Source: Piscicola geometra
Taxonomy: Eukaryota; Annelida; Clitellata; Hirudinida; Piscicolidae
Direction of reading: 5' to 3'
DNA: 64,000 bases
NCBI GenBank assembly: GCA_943735955.1
Contig: OX030959.1
Location: 719,725 to 783,724, forward strand
The position numbers were made by a program, and so were the translations under genes. Below, piece by piece: positions 1 through 12,832 of the stretch; the stretch's first letter is position 1; every line of letters begins with the position of its first letter. Under the pieces are notes generated by a model. It saw only the letters and a list, made by a program, of their open reading frames with translations, ran no database searches and was not told the DNA's origin.

Positions 1-130
1 CCACCACACTCCATCACACTCCATCACACTCCATCACACTCCACCACACTCCACCACACTCCACCACACTCCATCACACTGCATCACACTCCATCACACT
101 GCACCACACTGCACCACACTGCACCACACT
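1..130. repeat. 10-bp tandem array CCACCACACT/CCATCACACT/GCACCACACT
   Basis: About 13 decamers run head to tail from the window edge. On the minus strand the array reads GTGTGGTGCA and directly follows the GTTAGT donor of the RIIa exon at 134-275. It therefore occupies the 5' end of that intron and probably continues outside the window. Confidence 0.95.
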
Positions 131-133
131 GCA

Positions 134-275
134 CCACACTAACGCGGCAGACCAGGCCAGAACGTCGATGGGTTGCGCCTTGATGGCATCATCGGTGTAC
201 TCCTTCAGAATGGCGGGCAGCTCCGATGGAATGTAAGCAGCCACCTTCTGCTGAGCGCCTTTCTTTGCATCGGGC
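134..275 (-). CDS. RIIa docking-domain exon, ropporin-like (partial gene)
   Basis: The minus strand reads an open exon containing PSELPAILKEYTDDAIKAQP followed by IDVLAWSAA. This matches the start of the RIIa/DPY-30-like dimerisation-docking domain as found in ropporin (IPPELP..LK..TKAAI..QP.D.L.WSA). Such proteins dimerise and hold AKAP-type helices in sperm tails and motile cilia. The acceptor CCCCCACAG lies at 276-280 and the donor GTTAGT at 128-133, giving 142 bp. A Lys/Ala/Gln-rich stretch precedes the domain, which is longer than the short N-terminus of vertebrate ropporin. Other exons are not visible: the 5' exon should lie at higher coordinates and the rest of the domain (..YF..L) outside the window. 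RIIa-domain radial-spoke or SPA17-type proteins are alternatives. Confidence 0.6.
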
Positions 276-842
276 CTGTGGGGGTGTGGTAATGGTGATG
301 TTGGTATTTTGAGGGTGTTGTGGAAATTTTGTAATTTTGTTGTAAATTTATAAGTTTATCGGTAGAGGTTGGATGGCTTTCAAGTTATTTTTAAGGAAAA
401 GGTACAAAGTTAACGGTTTCATTACTAATTTTCATCGATATCACAAATGTAGAAAGGAATTCGCTTTTATCAGATCGATTAACATCTTATAAACACACCA
501 AGCAGCTTATTATAAGAACAATTTATGTAAACAGCAAAAAACACAAATAACTCACATGATTACGAACGGTTTCAAGAAGAATGTCTGAAAGTATGTGACA
601 GTTGATTTCGAAATGAAACATAGAATAACGATTCCAACGTCACAAGCAAGCACGTCAAACTTCTTTGTAAACAGTCGCGTCCAAGAACAGCTTTTTTTAC
701 AAGCGGATTTACTTTATTAAACATCACCGAAATATTCAAGCAATATTGAAGTAACACCAAGATTTAGAATAGAAGATGGCTTGTAATAAATGCTTTGACG
801 TGAGGCATCTTCACAATCGTTTACAATCCTTGCTGAATCCAT
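276..842. other. Intronic/intergenic sequence, no gene seen
   Basis: AT-rich sequence between the RIIa exon (minus) and the Cys-rich gene (plus). I found no convincing exon, signal peptide or repeat. First exons of either flanking gene could lie here unrecognised. Confidence 0.5.
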
Positions 843-854
843 TCCCCTATTAAG

Positions 855-1133
855 CAACATCAACCACCCTCAACCACCCTCAACCAACATCAACCTCCCT
901 CAACCTCCCTCAACCAACATCAACCCCCCTCAACCACCCTCAACCAACATCAACCACCCTCAACCAACATCAACCACCCTCAACCAACATCAACCACCCT
1001 CAACCAACATCAACCAACCTCAACCAACCTCAACCACCCTCAACCAACATCAACCACCCTCAACCAACATCAACCAACATCAACCAACATCAACCAACCT
1101 CAACCAACCTCAACCAACATCAACCACCCTCAA
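855..1133 (+). repeat. 10-bp tandem array CAACCACCCT/CAACCAACAT
   Basis: About 28 decamers alternate irregularly between CAACCACCCT, CAACCAACAT, CAACCAACCT and CAACCTCCCT. The array contains no G at all on the plus strand. It ends a few bases before the acceptor CAACTTTCCAG at 1131-1141, so it forms the pyrimidine/A-rich 3' end of an intron of the next gene. Confidence 0.95.
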
Positions 1134-1141
1134 CTTTCCAG

Positions 1142-1506
1142 ATCACAAACACTTGTGAGCAGAGACCAAAGGTTGCCGACTGTTCAGTCAAGTACAACGT
1201 CATTGGACAACGCCTGTGTCCCTTCCCCTTCAGACACCCCAACCAGGTTGGTGCTACTACACAGCAAAAAATCATTTTGAATTAATACTGTCAGTTTAAA
1301 ACTACACCAATCTTTCTCTACCCTCCCCCCCCCCCCCCAAACAGTGCCAGGCCATGTACAACAGCATAGGGCAAAAGGTCTATCCCTTTGATCCATCTTG
1401 CCCATGCTATCCCAGCAGACCGACTGGATTCAACCTCACTTGCACCTACTGTGACGATAACAAAGCGAAGACTGACTGTGAGACGAAGCTAAGGAGAGAT
1501 AATTAG
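1142..1506 (+). CDS. Cysteine-rich, probably secreted protein, last two exons
   Basis: Family not recognised. The exons are 1142-1246 (acceptor TTTCCAG, donor GTTGGT) and 1345-1506 (acceptor CAAACAG after a C-run, stop TAG), joined in phase 0, giving 88 residues. Nine cysteines are visible. Two related segments, YNVIGQRLCPFPF and YNSIGQKVYPFDP, sit on either side of the splice junction, so the tail is built from an internal repeat of form YN-x-IGQ-x3-PF. The end has a CPCY and a CTYC motif and one potential N-glycosylation site (NLT). The Cys density suggests an extracellular domain. The start and any signal peptide lie upstream and were not found. AATAAATAAA near 1655 could serve as the polyadenylation signal. 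Confidence 0.55.
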
Positions 1507-1677
1507 AGCGGTGAGAGAAAAGGAAGAGGAGGAGTTGGAAGATGGAAAATAGGTATGGAGAGATAAATGATGATTGAGTGAAGAGAATAGAGAAGTGAAA
1601 GAAATGAATGGATGAAGCAGAAGAAAAAGATAAATAGGAAGAATGAGGTGCAAAAATAAATAAATTGATGCCGAAAA

Positions 1678-1773
1678 GACATATGTCTTCTGTATCAAAA
1701 AATACTTTTTTGATACAGAAGACATATGACTTCTGTATCAAAAAATACTTTTTTGATACAGAAGACATATGAC
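1678..1773. repeat. Two tandem near-perfect hairpins (43-bp unit)
   Basis: The unit GACATATG(T/A)C-TTCTGTATCAAAAAA-TAC-TTTTTTGATACAGAA is repeated twice with period 43. Each unit is a palindrome: arms of about 25 nt (CTTCTGTATCAAAAAA against TTTTTTGATACAGAAG, flanked by GACATATG-type ends) around a 3-nt loop. Confidence 0.95.
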
Positions 1774-4700
1774 TAATTGGATTAGGCTTCTCGTGAGAGA
1801 GTGAAACGATTTCATGACTGTTGGCTGTGCAGGGTGGTCGCAGTGGGTGCGATGGCGAGGGGTGACTAAAAGGTTGTGGAAAGAGAAGATGTTCAAGAGG
1901 GTGGAAAGAGGAAAAGGTCCAGGAGTGTGAGAAGGAGAAGGTTTTGGGTCATCGGAAAGAAGTCATAAAACTTTCCAAATCTTTTAGGCGACCGATAAAA
2001 ATAAAATATTTTTTGGTTGGATGAACGAGAAGATTCTGCATGGTCACAAATAGAGTTATAAATCATTCCGAAATTTAGCTATCACATTTTGTATACAAAA
2101 ATCGAAAATTGGTGAATTGAAGTTATTATTTGTATTTGTTTAAATGCCAAAGGCAGTCTATGAAACTGTCCGAATAAAGAAGTTGATCTTTTGAAAGTTG
2201 GTTGAATTTGAAAGGTCAAAGATACACAAGCAGTATAAAAAGCTCCATAAACCAATTCATAAATATATTTAAAAGGAGATGAGTTATTCCGACGTGGGCC
2301 AACAGCTTTTTATGGCACACAACTAGTTGTAGTTCTACTTTTAACGATAAATACATGTCGCCTAGCAATAATTCAACTCAAAATTAATTTAAAAATTATT
2401 TTTTTTAATGATTTATACGAAATTTCTCGATTTTTCTCAGGAAGTCAGATGCAGATTTGCAACACTGCACGCCCATTTTAACAACCAACATCAAACTGTT
2501 CAATTATTACTTGAACCTTCAAAGATGATCTAAAGACATGATTTACGCATAGAAACTTTTGGTTAAAGATTCTCCCAAATGCCACTTCAAACGGAGCCTA
2601 CCAGCAAATTGACTTCTTGTTAAATCTTCTTCGTTCTCTGTTGGAGTACTCTCGCAATTTATGTGTGTCTACCTAAATCACTGCTTGAAAAATTTTCTTC
2701 ACGTGTCCATGAAATACACAACTGTTTAGCGCTTGTCAATTTCATTTGAAATGTTAAAGGTATCGTGTTACTATTGTAAAATTCATTTTGAAGCTTTCTA
2801 TTCACTATTAACAGTTAATACGAGTTAATTTAACACGAATCTAACGCCGGCTGAACCCTGAAGGAAGATGAAACACAAACCAAAAAACTGGTGACGCCGG
2901 CTGAACCCTGAAGGAAGATGAAACACAAACCAAAAAACTGGTGTTATGCAGGCGATTTAAATGTTTGAGTGCCATAAACAAGAGAGCAACATAGTCTACC
3001 ATAACAAAGGCAACAACTCTGTTGATTTAGGCACACCTTCATGCCACTGAAACGAAACATCAGACCCGTTCCTCAAAACTTGTCTTTTGAAAATTGTTTG
3101 AAGGTTTTTTTTTAAAAGATTTATAAACCTATAATATCTATCCTAACATGTCTTGCTGTAACGCTATCTAATTTAAAGGTCTAAGGTAAGGCATAAAGGC
3201 TAGCATTAAGTATTTTTCTAACCATAATCTTGTTTTTATTTTAATGAGTTTTATTGTAATGGAACATATTTTTTGCATTCCATGAAATCGTAATGAACTT
3301 TTTTTAATCAATATTTTACAATTTTAAAAACGCAAAAAGGATTTTTGAATGAAAAATCGAAAAAGAAAGAAATGTGAAAGAATCAAAAAGTGCATTACTT
3401 GAATGCTTATTTGAGAAAACAGGTGAAATCAAATTTGAAAAAAGACAAATTTCATGGCAGTGTATTTTGCTTGAAGCGAAAAGGAAGAATAGTTCGCAGC
3501 ATCACCAGACTGCCGCATCTAAGCGTGCACTGTGTGTTTAGAAAAGAGATAATCCACTATCTCCCGATCACTCCAGCGCATTCCAATAATTCTTGCACGT
3601 GTGTGTGTGTATTGTGTGCGTGTGACAAGGCATGAATGTTATTAAAAATTCTACGCATGGATATTAAGTTACAAAAATACATAAGAAAAGCTCATAGGCG
3701 CATCGGAACACATGCAGGTTCACAATAATGCCCTAGACCTATTTGAATTTTTTTTCTGCATCTGTGCATGTATGATTGTATGTGTTTGTATGCGTGTGTT
3801 TGTGTTTATGTGTTTGTGCGTGTGGTTCAAAGAGCAGCCGATTAGGAGTGTATTATGGAGGTATTGGCTTCAAAGACAGGCTGCCACAAAGCGGAGGTGC
3901 CGGAGAGTTAATAAATCATAAGGAATTAGAATGCGAGGCGGCAGCCTCCAAACAGCATTTGCATAAGCAATCCAACGCCATCATATCCAATTGCCAGCTT
4001 TAATTTCGTCATTTGCATCCTCTGTGTGTGCTTCCATACACCTCTACCAGTTCTTCCGCCTATGCCTGCCTGTCTGTCTACCTGCCTGTCTGCCTACGTC
4101 TCAGTATACCGTTTGCCTCATCATCAAAATGTTAAAAATTACCCTTTTAAGCGACTAACTCCGAAAGAGTTTTGATAATATTCGATGATGATGATTATGA
4201 TTAAAAATTAAATCGGTGTTTGGGAAGTGAGAGTGTTCGAGTTGAGTAGGAAGGACAGCAAGAGGCGTGTGGAGAGGCAGATGGACGTCTTGGAGACAGA
4301 CTGGAAACAGAGGTTGTCAGAACCTTTGTGCTGCTCATCACAAGAATAGTTTCTATCGAGGACTTGAATGAAGGATCCAATAAATACGCGAAAAAAAATG
4401 GAAATAATAAAAATGATAAAATGTTCGTAATAATGAAGCCATGAATAACGATTTATTGTGTGGACCCAGGCGATCTGTAGGTTCCTGACACACAGGACAG
4501 TATTGCAATCTTCAAAGTTGTCAGCTTCCACTGCAACATAAATTGCCAAGCTGCAAAGTTCTGACCACATCTCACAGTGACAAGTGAAGAGTTAAGTTTG
4601 AAGAAAAACGGAAGATTTCAAAGACTGATTTATCGTTTTGTTTTTATAAATGGTTTTCTGAAGCAAATACTGCTTCATGGCCAATTAAACGTATGGAAGT

Positions 4701-6484
4701 TTCGGTTGGAAAGCAGCTAAAAAACTTCTTCCCTCTCAATCTGGCAACATGAGAATTGATGGATGGATAGATGGAGGGATGGATGGATGGTTAAGCATTG
4801 CATCAGTTTTCATCATCCTATCTACAAAAATTCCATCATTGATGCAGTAAAAATAATTTAAAAACGTATAAGTTGTTATTAAAAATACTTCTTTCGATTC
4901 AAAGATGTAAATAAAACAGGCCATGAAGCTTTTTGCCAAAATAAATTTTCTTAATTTCATTCATTTTTTTGTGAAAAAGAAGACTGTTTGGATGTTTATG
5001 AGGAAGGTGCTTGAGGAGTGATGAGTTGTGAAGGTTCCCTCGTTCGAGATGCCTAATTGAAACAATGCTTCGAACAAGGCATGCGTGCATTTTGTGCTCA
5101 ATAAGAGGGCTTTAAATCGGATTTTGGTTGGGCTTAAGATGGATCAAGTACTCTGCTGAAATTTCTAAGTATTTAAATACTAAACATCACCACACATCAT
5201 CACACCATCAGCACACCCTCATTCCACCACCACCACCACCACACATCACCACACCATCAGCACACCTCCGCGTAATCAAAAGCACACTGAAGCAGTTTCG
5301 GTCGTGTTTTAGAAGCGTCTTTTATCTTAGTTTATTCCCATTCTTTAATAGAAAAATATCGAATTTTTTAGGCTTCGATATTAAATTATTCGTCTGAGTG
5401 CTTCTTTTATACCTCTTCCATAAATCTCTATTCTGTCCTCAGAATCTTCCTCAGATGCTTTGGCATTCAAAGACTTTTGGAAAATGTTTTCATTAAATGT
5501 TGTGTAACGCTACATGGTTGCTGACTGTCGTACTGTTACTATGTTAGTTTCCATTAAGCGGAAAATAACTGCATGATCGTAACAAGCTTCCATTAATTTT
5601 TTTATTCTTATTTTTTCTTTTTTCTTTCAACGTCTAAATTAATTATTTTTTAAAGGATTTTTAGAACAATGAAAATGAATGGGAGTATTTGCACTTGTCA
5701 GACTTACACCGAAAAAAAAATTGTTTGACTTACAGTTTTATTTTACGTCTTTTTTGAAATGTAGTGCACTTTTTTTGCTAAGTCTTTTAGTTCTGAAATT
5801 TGAAGAATTTAAATGATTTGGAAATAAAGTCATCAATAATACTACAAATAACAACAATAAATTGTAGATTATCTTGAATCTTGTTTGAGCAAACAGGTCT
5901 CACCTAGATCAGGATTTAAGCCTCGCAATTCCTCTAAGCCAGTGCTGACATCAGTGTCGTAAGCAATCTTTATAGCTCACACTGCCAGCCAAAAAGCTTT
6001 GAAAATCAACATAAAATACGTATAAAAAGAGGCAAAAGAGCAATGGTTGAGAAGGCACGAAAGAGCAACTTTTGTGGGTGAGATGCTGCATACATAATAG
6101 TCCCCGCATGAAGGGAAAGTAAATAAGAGGAAGTGCAGTGGACTCTGTGAAAATGCAACGGCAATACCATGATGAAAACAATGAAATGCGTAAAGAACAA
6201 ATGAAGCAGACAAACTTTTCTTCTTCAGCTTTGTTTTGCTTTCGTGAAAGTCTCAAGATAAATCATGGAGCTTTTTGCTTTGAAACACTAATTTTAAAGA
6301 CTAAAATTTGAATAACTTATTCTCCGCACCCATACAAACCATTGCATCTCATCAATCAACTCCAGCAGTTCTCCTCATCTCTCACCAATTCTCCCCATTT
6401 CCTTTTATTTATATTTCATTGAACTATCTTCTAATACCCATTATTTTATATTAATCTTCAAACACCATCCATCCCTCCCTCCAG
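1774..6484. other. Gene-poor stretch
   Basis: AT-rich, with no exon I can support on either strand. It holds the 50-bp tandem duplication at 2844-2943, short TG-rich runs near 3600 and 3780-3830, a GGATGGAT-type run at 4756-4790 and a CACCATCA/CCACCACCA run at 5183-5270. Confidence 0.5.
2844..2943. repeat. Perfect 50-bp tandem duplication
   Basis: The unit beginning ACGCCGGCTGAACCCTGAAG and ending AAAAAACTGG occurs twice with no visible difference, so the duplication is recent. No reading frame or known element was recognised in it. Confidence 0.95.
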
Positions 6485-6565
6485 CCATTCATGTTTGCCT
6501 TCCTGATCACCATAAAGACGCTGTTCAGGAATACGAAAGAGGATGATGAGGCACACCACAATGGG
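6485..6565 (+). CDS. Candidate internal exon (27 codons)
   Basis: An open 81-bp segment lies between acceptor CCCTCCCTCCAG and donor GGG|GTGAGA, in phase 0 at both ends. It encodes a hydrophobic stretch (PFMFAFLITIKTLF) followed by an acidic, His-containing tail (KEDDEAHHNG). A C- and T-rich tract precedes it. No partner exon was found and the family is not recognised, so this is only a candidate. Confidence 0.3.
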
Positions 6566-9500
6566 GTGAGAGTTCCATTAAAGTGGCGTGAAAGGGAAGT
6601 GGCTTCGACGCCACTAAGGTTGGTGCGACAGATAGACACCTCAGGACTGAAACATGCAGTTTGCTTCATTGTTCCTACGTATGTGTGTATGTCTGTGTTC
6701 TTTCCTGTGTGTAAACGCACGTATCTGTGAATGTATGCATGCGTATATAGGCTCATAGACATGCGTGTTGAGCGAATGCCAGGCACCAGGCTATAAAGGG
6801 GAGGCACCCTTCCTCGCAGGGCCACTTCGGACGCTAGATCAAGAGAACCATCAAAACGGCAACATTGAGCTGACTGAATATTGTTCAAGTCGTTTGCATT
6901 TTATAAAAGGAGTTTTAGAGAAGTTTAGATCGAAAGTGCCAGGGTAACAACAGCAAGCCCACTTCTTCTGCAACATTTCTTCAACGTTGTAGAAGCTTTA
7001 AGACACTGTAGAACAACACTTTTGCGGCACTTTGAACCGTCAGACTGCAGTGAAGTTGCACACAGTGAAGCACTCCACACAGTCTCAAGAGCTCTTGATG
7101 TCTTCGAAAAGCTTACAGTTTCTAGGCCTATTCAGTAGCCAATTCATTTCAATGCATACATGAAATTTAATCAAAAACCTAATAAATAACAAGTAAATTA
7201 GTAACTGAAACAACTAACAACCCCTACTTGAAACCCCTCCTTTCCCTCCTCTCTGCGGTCTTCTCAGAGGTACTCCAATGCACCACAGGGTATGTATCTA
7301 AACTTTATTCTCTACAGTTAACTCCAACATTCTCATTTGTTTGTTTCAAGCACACTTTGTTTGCTCAATAAAGCCTCTGAATTGACGCCTCGTGATCAAA
7401 GTATTGCTGGCAATGCATTTATTCGCATGGAATTTCATTGCATAATGTTGTATTGCCCGATCCTCATGATCTTAAAGCATCATCATCATCCTCACTATCT
7501 CTATTATCACCATTATCATCCTCACTATCTCTATTATCACCATCATCATCAAAGCTTTTCAAAAACAGAAATACAACTGTAATACAAAACAGTAAAGAAG
7601 AACACAACCAATAATCGTCATTTGAGAATGTAAGGTTTTCCCGCTAAAAACTTTTTAAAACTGAGGCATAAAAATAGATAAAGAAGGGAACCCCCAAAAA
7701 CTATAAATAGATCATGATTCATTAATTAGGTCATCCCAAAATAGATGGTGACGTAGGCACATCAAAGGCTTTCGCAGGCAACTTCAAAACAAGCAGGAAA
7801 GAGCATTCCTTTATCTTAGTGGTGCTGATGATGATGATGATGATGCTGATGATGATGATGATGATGATCAGTGGAATGGTTACGATGAGGAAGAAGATGC
7901 GTGGGGATAGTTGTGATTATGGTGAAGATGATAGTGGTGATATTGATGAAGATGGTGGAAATGGTGGTGAGAGAAATGGTAGTGAAGAGGATGGGAGGGA
8001 ATATTAATGGTGTAGGTGGTGGCCAAAAGAGTAAGCTCAGTGGGGGGGAGGGGGGTGCCGTTAAGAATTCCTTGCTTTTGTGCATCACTGAGGCATTTCT
8101 ACACGCAGGCTAACAAGCTTGTTTGCATCTGTTTCATTCTTTTTAGTGTTGTTTATATTTTGTTGGAGTTGTTTTTGTTGTTGTTTGCCATTTTTTGAGT
8201 GTTTCGGTCTTTTCACATCTTTTATAACTCCTTAAGCGCCTCATAATTTGACATGTTGCGCAATCAATCATGAGCGTTTCAGAGATGTTTGGATGCAGTG
8301 GGAATGTTTAGGCATTTATATTGTTTGAAAAGGATAATGATGGTGGTGGTGGTGATGATGGAGGGGGGGGGGGGTAATGGTGATGGTAATGATGGTGGTA
8401 GTGATGAAGATGAGACAAGTAATGATGGTTCTGAGAGTATTGAGTACCACAGCAAGTACATGCATTTCAGCCACCAGCACTAAACGACATTTAACAACAA
8501 AATACAGCACTACATAGCAAAGAAATCAACACTATACAACATAATACAACACTACACAACAAAATACAACACTACAATACACAGCACTAGAACAGCACAA
8601 CACTACACAACGACACAATACAACGACCTGTAAACCACTCCATAAAAACTCAATGTGCTGCATACAAGCATTGATCTGGAGCTGCCTGGAAGCATGCTGG
8701 AAACTGTTCCAGGCGTCCCTGAAGGCTTCCATCCCGATGAAAGTCGTAATTGCGAATTACTGTTCTTTTGCGCAAACATAATGCCGCCGAAGAGTGTCAA
8801 ATAATTGCTATGCAAATAATTTTTTCCCATTTTTACTCGAAACAAAGGTTTTTATTTTCTCTTTATATGAAAATGTTTAATCGTTTTGAAAATGCGGTGA
8901 TAAACGTAGACTTGAGGCGAGAATGGTTGAAAAGTGTTGTGAAGGCACTTCAGACCACTGCAAGTAAGGACTCTCGAGCGGCGATGAGACCGAAAGACAC
9001 GAGTTTGATTGATTGCTTGCTCCTCTTGAGTTTGAGAATCCATCGAAGCTTTTCGACCAGAACCTTCAAATTGAATCAAGTTTTGTCTCTGTTCCACCAT
9101 TTGACATGCCAACATTCATGATTTCCTATTCGCCTCCATCCACCTATTCTTTTTCCACTTCTGACAAATATTCCTTTTAGCCTGTCGTGACTGAAACGTC
9201 TCCACAGTTTCAAGCAATTTTAGCTGTCACAAATACTGTCTCGATATAATTTACTTGCCTTCTTAGATATTAATGTTTCTCTGTTTCTTACAATTTTTCA
9301 CTACTTTTCCATGTCTTTTCTGTACTTCACTATAAAGAATATTTCTTTGTGGGTTTCAGGGTAGGTATGCTGTGTGATTGCAGGCCTCACTTGAGGAGGC
9401 TTGGGCTTGTATCGATTGCAAATCTGCGTAGATGGAGAGTCGGAAAGACAGATGGAGTGGAGGCTGGAGCCGTTTGATACAAATCTTATGGGATTCAAAT

Positions 9501-12407
9501 GAGTTAAACGGCAGTAGTAATTGTTGTAAAGTAGACCTTGTGTTGTCGTTCTCTGAAAATGTTCTTCTATCTTCATCATTCCACTTTTATTTCAAGTTTT
9601 TTTTCTGTTTTTGTCATCTATTTTTTTTTCTTGCATCGCCTCTTAAAACCACTTCTTCAGCATGCTCTCAAGAAGACAAAGCTTTCGTGGGATAATTTCA
9701 GCAAAAGTTGAGCCACAGAGTTTCCTGATTGGACTCCGAAGTCGCTTCCTGTTTGTATGTTTGTCAGGCATCCTCTCGTGTGTATTTTGTTCGAAGCCTT
9801 GATTCCCTTGAAATCACATCAAGTTTTTTTGGAGTTTTTATTGCTTCTCTGCTGGATCTTACATTCTAAAAATGATACGCCAGCTTATCACCACGCAAGA
9901 ACTTTTAAAAGTAGAAGAAACTACGTCTTAGCAGAAAATCTTTCTATTTATCGTGTTTATATTCTTATAACAAAATCGCACTGAAAATAAATCCTAGATT
10001 AATTTAATGCAGCTCAGGTTAGGTTAAGTTAGGTCATAAAAATCAGGTTAGGGTTACGTCAATGCATGAGTCAACAGTACATTTTTACTGAGATTTTGGT
10101 GCGACTATTTGCCTAATTCTGTCATATTATACACCTCAAGTTCATAATAACGTTCTTTTGTGCTTGCCTAATACAGCTTTTTGAGTTTGCGTTCTTCGAA
10201 AGAAAAAACTTTTTTGTGGACTTCAAATAGCCCCTCATTGGAAGGGGTCGCTACAGCATGCCCCAGGGAGACATCGTTAGCAGCATTCATCAGTGTTACA
10301 AAACTGGATAAATAGCTTTATAGGTTTAACTCCAGAAGTGAATAAATAGTTTTAACAAGACTTCAATGCAATGCTTCCTACTTTAATAACGCAATATGAA
10401 TGCACGCCAGGTCTCACTACTAGGCGAATGTTATCTTGCCTGGCTTTATCACTGACTATAAATAGGCGTCTTTAAATGGATTATCTGTAATTTGTCTTCC
10501 ACATAAATGAACAAAAAAACATTCTTCGTGCTCTTGTGCTCTTGATAATGATGTTGATCAGGTCTGCATTCAACGCCCAGTAGCCACTATCAAGCACAAT
10601 TCAGCGTGTTCGAACGACCAAGCTTAAGTAAGAAAACGAAAAGTGGAAGTAGATTCAAGGCAAGATATCTGCCTTATCGCATCAGCATCTTTGAGGCGCA
10701 TATGCTGGTTGCAGGGATTCCTATGGCTGCCTCGAGCGCTTCCTGTTCGATGGAGGATGCAAGCTTGAAATCACCGAGAGGGAATGTCATTAATAAGGAT
10801 GAAGAGAAAGGTGTAAGTAAAAATGGAAAAGGATTATAAGAATTATTATGATGAGAATGAAAAAGAGGAAGAAGAGGAAGAGGAAAAAGAGAAAAAAGAA
10901 GAGGAAGAAGAAGAGGATGATAATTAAAGATTAATGATTATGATATGAAAATTATGATAATTCAAGGGGTTATGTTAATAATGATGAAACCATACACCAC
11001 GATAACATCTTCAAACACAAATGCGTTTTTAAATATATTAGTTTCTAGGGGGTCGCTCGTCATTATCATTATCATACTCACCATCTTATTATTGTCATCA
11101 TCATTATCAATATATCATCATCATAATTATTAGATGTAGTTTTATTTATTATATACAATTAAATTTCGTTGTTATTACTATTTAGAGTTTAGATGTCTCA
11201 GCGCAAAAAAGTATTGTTACTACTTAAAGTATTGTTGTTGTTATCACTGAAACTCCAACAACAACAGTGTGAAATATACAAAACATCGTTCAAAATCTAC
11301 TAATGTTAGGGAGCTGTGATATAATAATAACCCCAATATTCTTACAATTACAACAAAAAAACTCTGAAAATTTTTGATATTAGATAATTTTAGAAAGTTA
11401 TAGCAAGATTGCTTCCACCCTCATTAAAAAGACCCACTTAGAAACCCAAACAATTTAATGTTTCAGCTAGTATACAAACAAACACTTAGATACACACGCA
11501 TACATGCATACACACATGATTATTATCACGCATACACGCACGCATATACGCACGCATACACGCACGCATACACACATGCATACACACATGCATACACACA
11601 TGCATACACACATGCATACTATCATGCATACACACATGCATACATGCATACACACAATCACTGATGAGGATGAATGAAAACTCACTTTTGAAAAGGAAAC
11701 AATCATCAATGCGATGGAGCGTGGTAGCTGCAGGCTGTGCGTCTTTGTGTTTGTGTGTGTGTATTTTTTTGTGTATGTGTGTGTGATTTATTTTGCATTT
11801 TTTTATACAATGATTGCCTTTTCCCGCCTTCCTAAATGACCCTGATCAGCCCCCTTCAAGATACTTTTTCATTGAATTGGTGCACTGCATTGGCAATTCG
11901 AAGGGATGTAGGAATCCAAAAACAGGCAATGGCATGGTGACGAGAGTTTGTCGCAGCAGCTTTCATCTTCCATCATCGCCTGAGATGTGATGCTTCATCA
12001 CTGGATTCCTGAGCGAAACTTGCTTACTTGTGTTCTTAAAGGGTTCAGTTCAACTGCTGTCTAGAGACTTGTTCAAAAATTTGAAATATTGATAAATAGA
12101 TGGATAGATGAATGAGAAAATGAATGACAAAATAAATAAATAGATAAATAAAAGAATGAAATGATGGATGAATGAAATGAATAATTTAAAAGCAAACACG
12201 TGTTTTTTGTCACGTGTCTGTAATCGTTCAATGGCGAGAGGAGGAATCGGCTGAAGGGAAGATGGATGCGAAAGTGATGAGGCTTCTTTAGGAATATAGT
12301 CGCCTTGTCATGCGCAGTGGATGAGAAAAAACTAAATGAATGAGTGAAGGATTGGAGGATTGGAGGAGTGTAAAGACTGGAGAGGGAGCGTTGTTCGCTT
12401 GAGGGGA
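6566..12407. other. Gene-poor stretch with simple repeats
   Basis: No supported gene. Repeats include a 30-bp duplication with CATCATCATCC/CACTATCTCTATTAT at 7480-7550, GATGATG runs at 7823-7870, TGGTGATGATG with a 13-G run at 8337-8420, an ACAACACTACACAAC-type array at 8485-8620, GAAGAGGAA-rich DNA at 10859-10920, and TCATTATC runs at 11058-11125. Confidence 0.5.
11485..11660. repeat. CATACACACATG / CATACACGCACG 12-bp array
   Basis: A dodecamer array of CATACACACATG with CATACACGCACG variants covers most of this interval and is interrupted by TATTATCA-like segments. It reads open in several frames only because it lacks stop codons. Confidence 0.9.
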
Positions 12408-12490
12408 GGGTGGTTGTTCGCCTGGGGGGGGGGGGGTGGTTGTTCGCCTGGGGGGGGGGGGGTGGTTGTTCGCCTGGGGGGGGGGGGGGT
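12408..12490. repeat. 28-29-bp minisatellite with 12-14-nt G runs
   Basis: Three copies of GTGGTTGTTCGCCT followed by an uninterrupted run of about 12-14 G, preceded by a degenerate copy. The G runs favour slippage and quadruplex formation, and their exact length in the assembly is unreliable. Confidence 0.9.
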
Positions 12491-12832
12491 AGATGTTTGC
12501 GCAAACGAGAGAAAGGATCGAGGGAAAGAACTCGGGGAAATAAGAGTATTTTCCATAAAGCAAACATATGCAGATGTTTTCGTTGAAAAAACATGAAAAA
12601 GGATTTTTGCAATAATGCAATTGTTTTATTGTTTTTATTCCATTTTAATAAAAGAGCCATTTTGTACTTAATACATTGGTTTTATGGAATTCAAAAATAA
12701 CTCTAGTAATGTTTTGTGATTCTTTTGAAGTGCTGAGCCGTTTAAAAAAAGAACAACAATTAGAAACAACAAAAACAATTAAACACAGTTTGGATTTTGT
12801 GTTGATTCTGTTACTGCTGCAACTGTAACTAG

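Noticed and set aside
10015..10062. GGTTAGG-like repeats suggesting a telomere-type sequence
   Set aside because: Only a few irregular copies (GTTAGGTTAAGTTAGG, GGTTAGGGTTACG); not a telomeric array.
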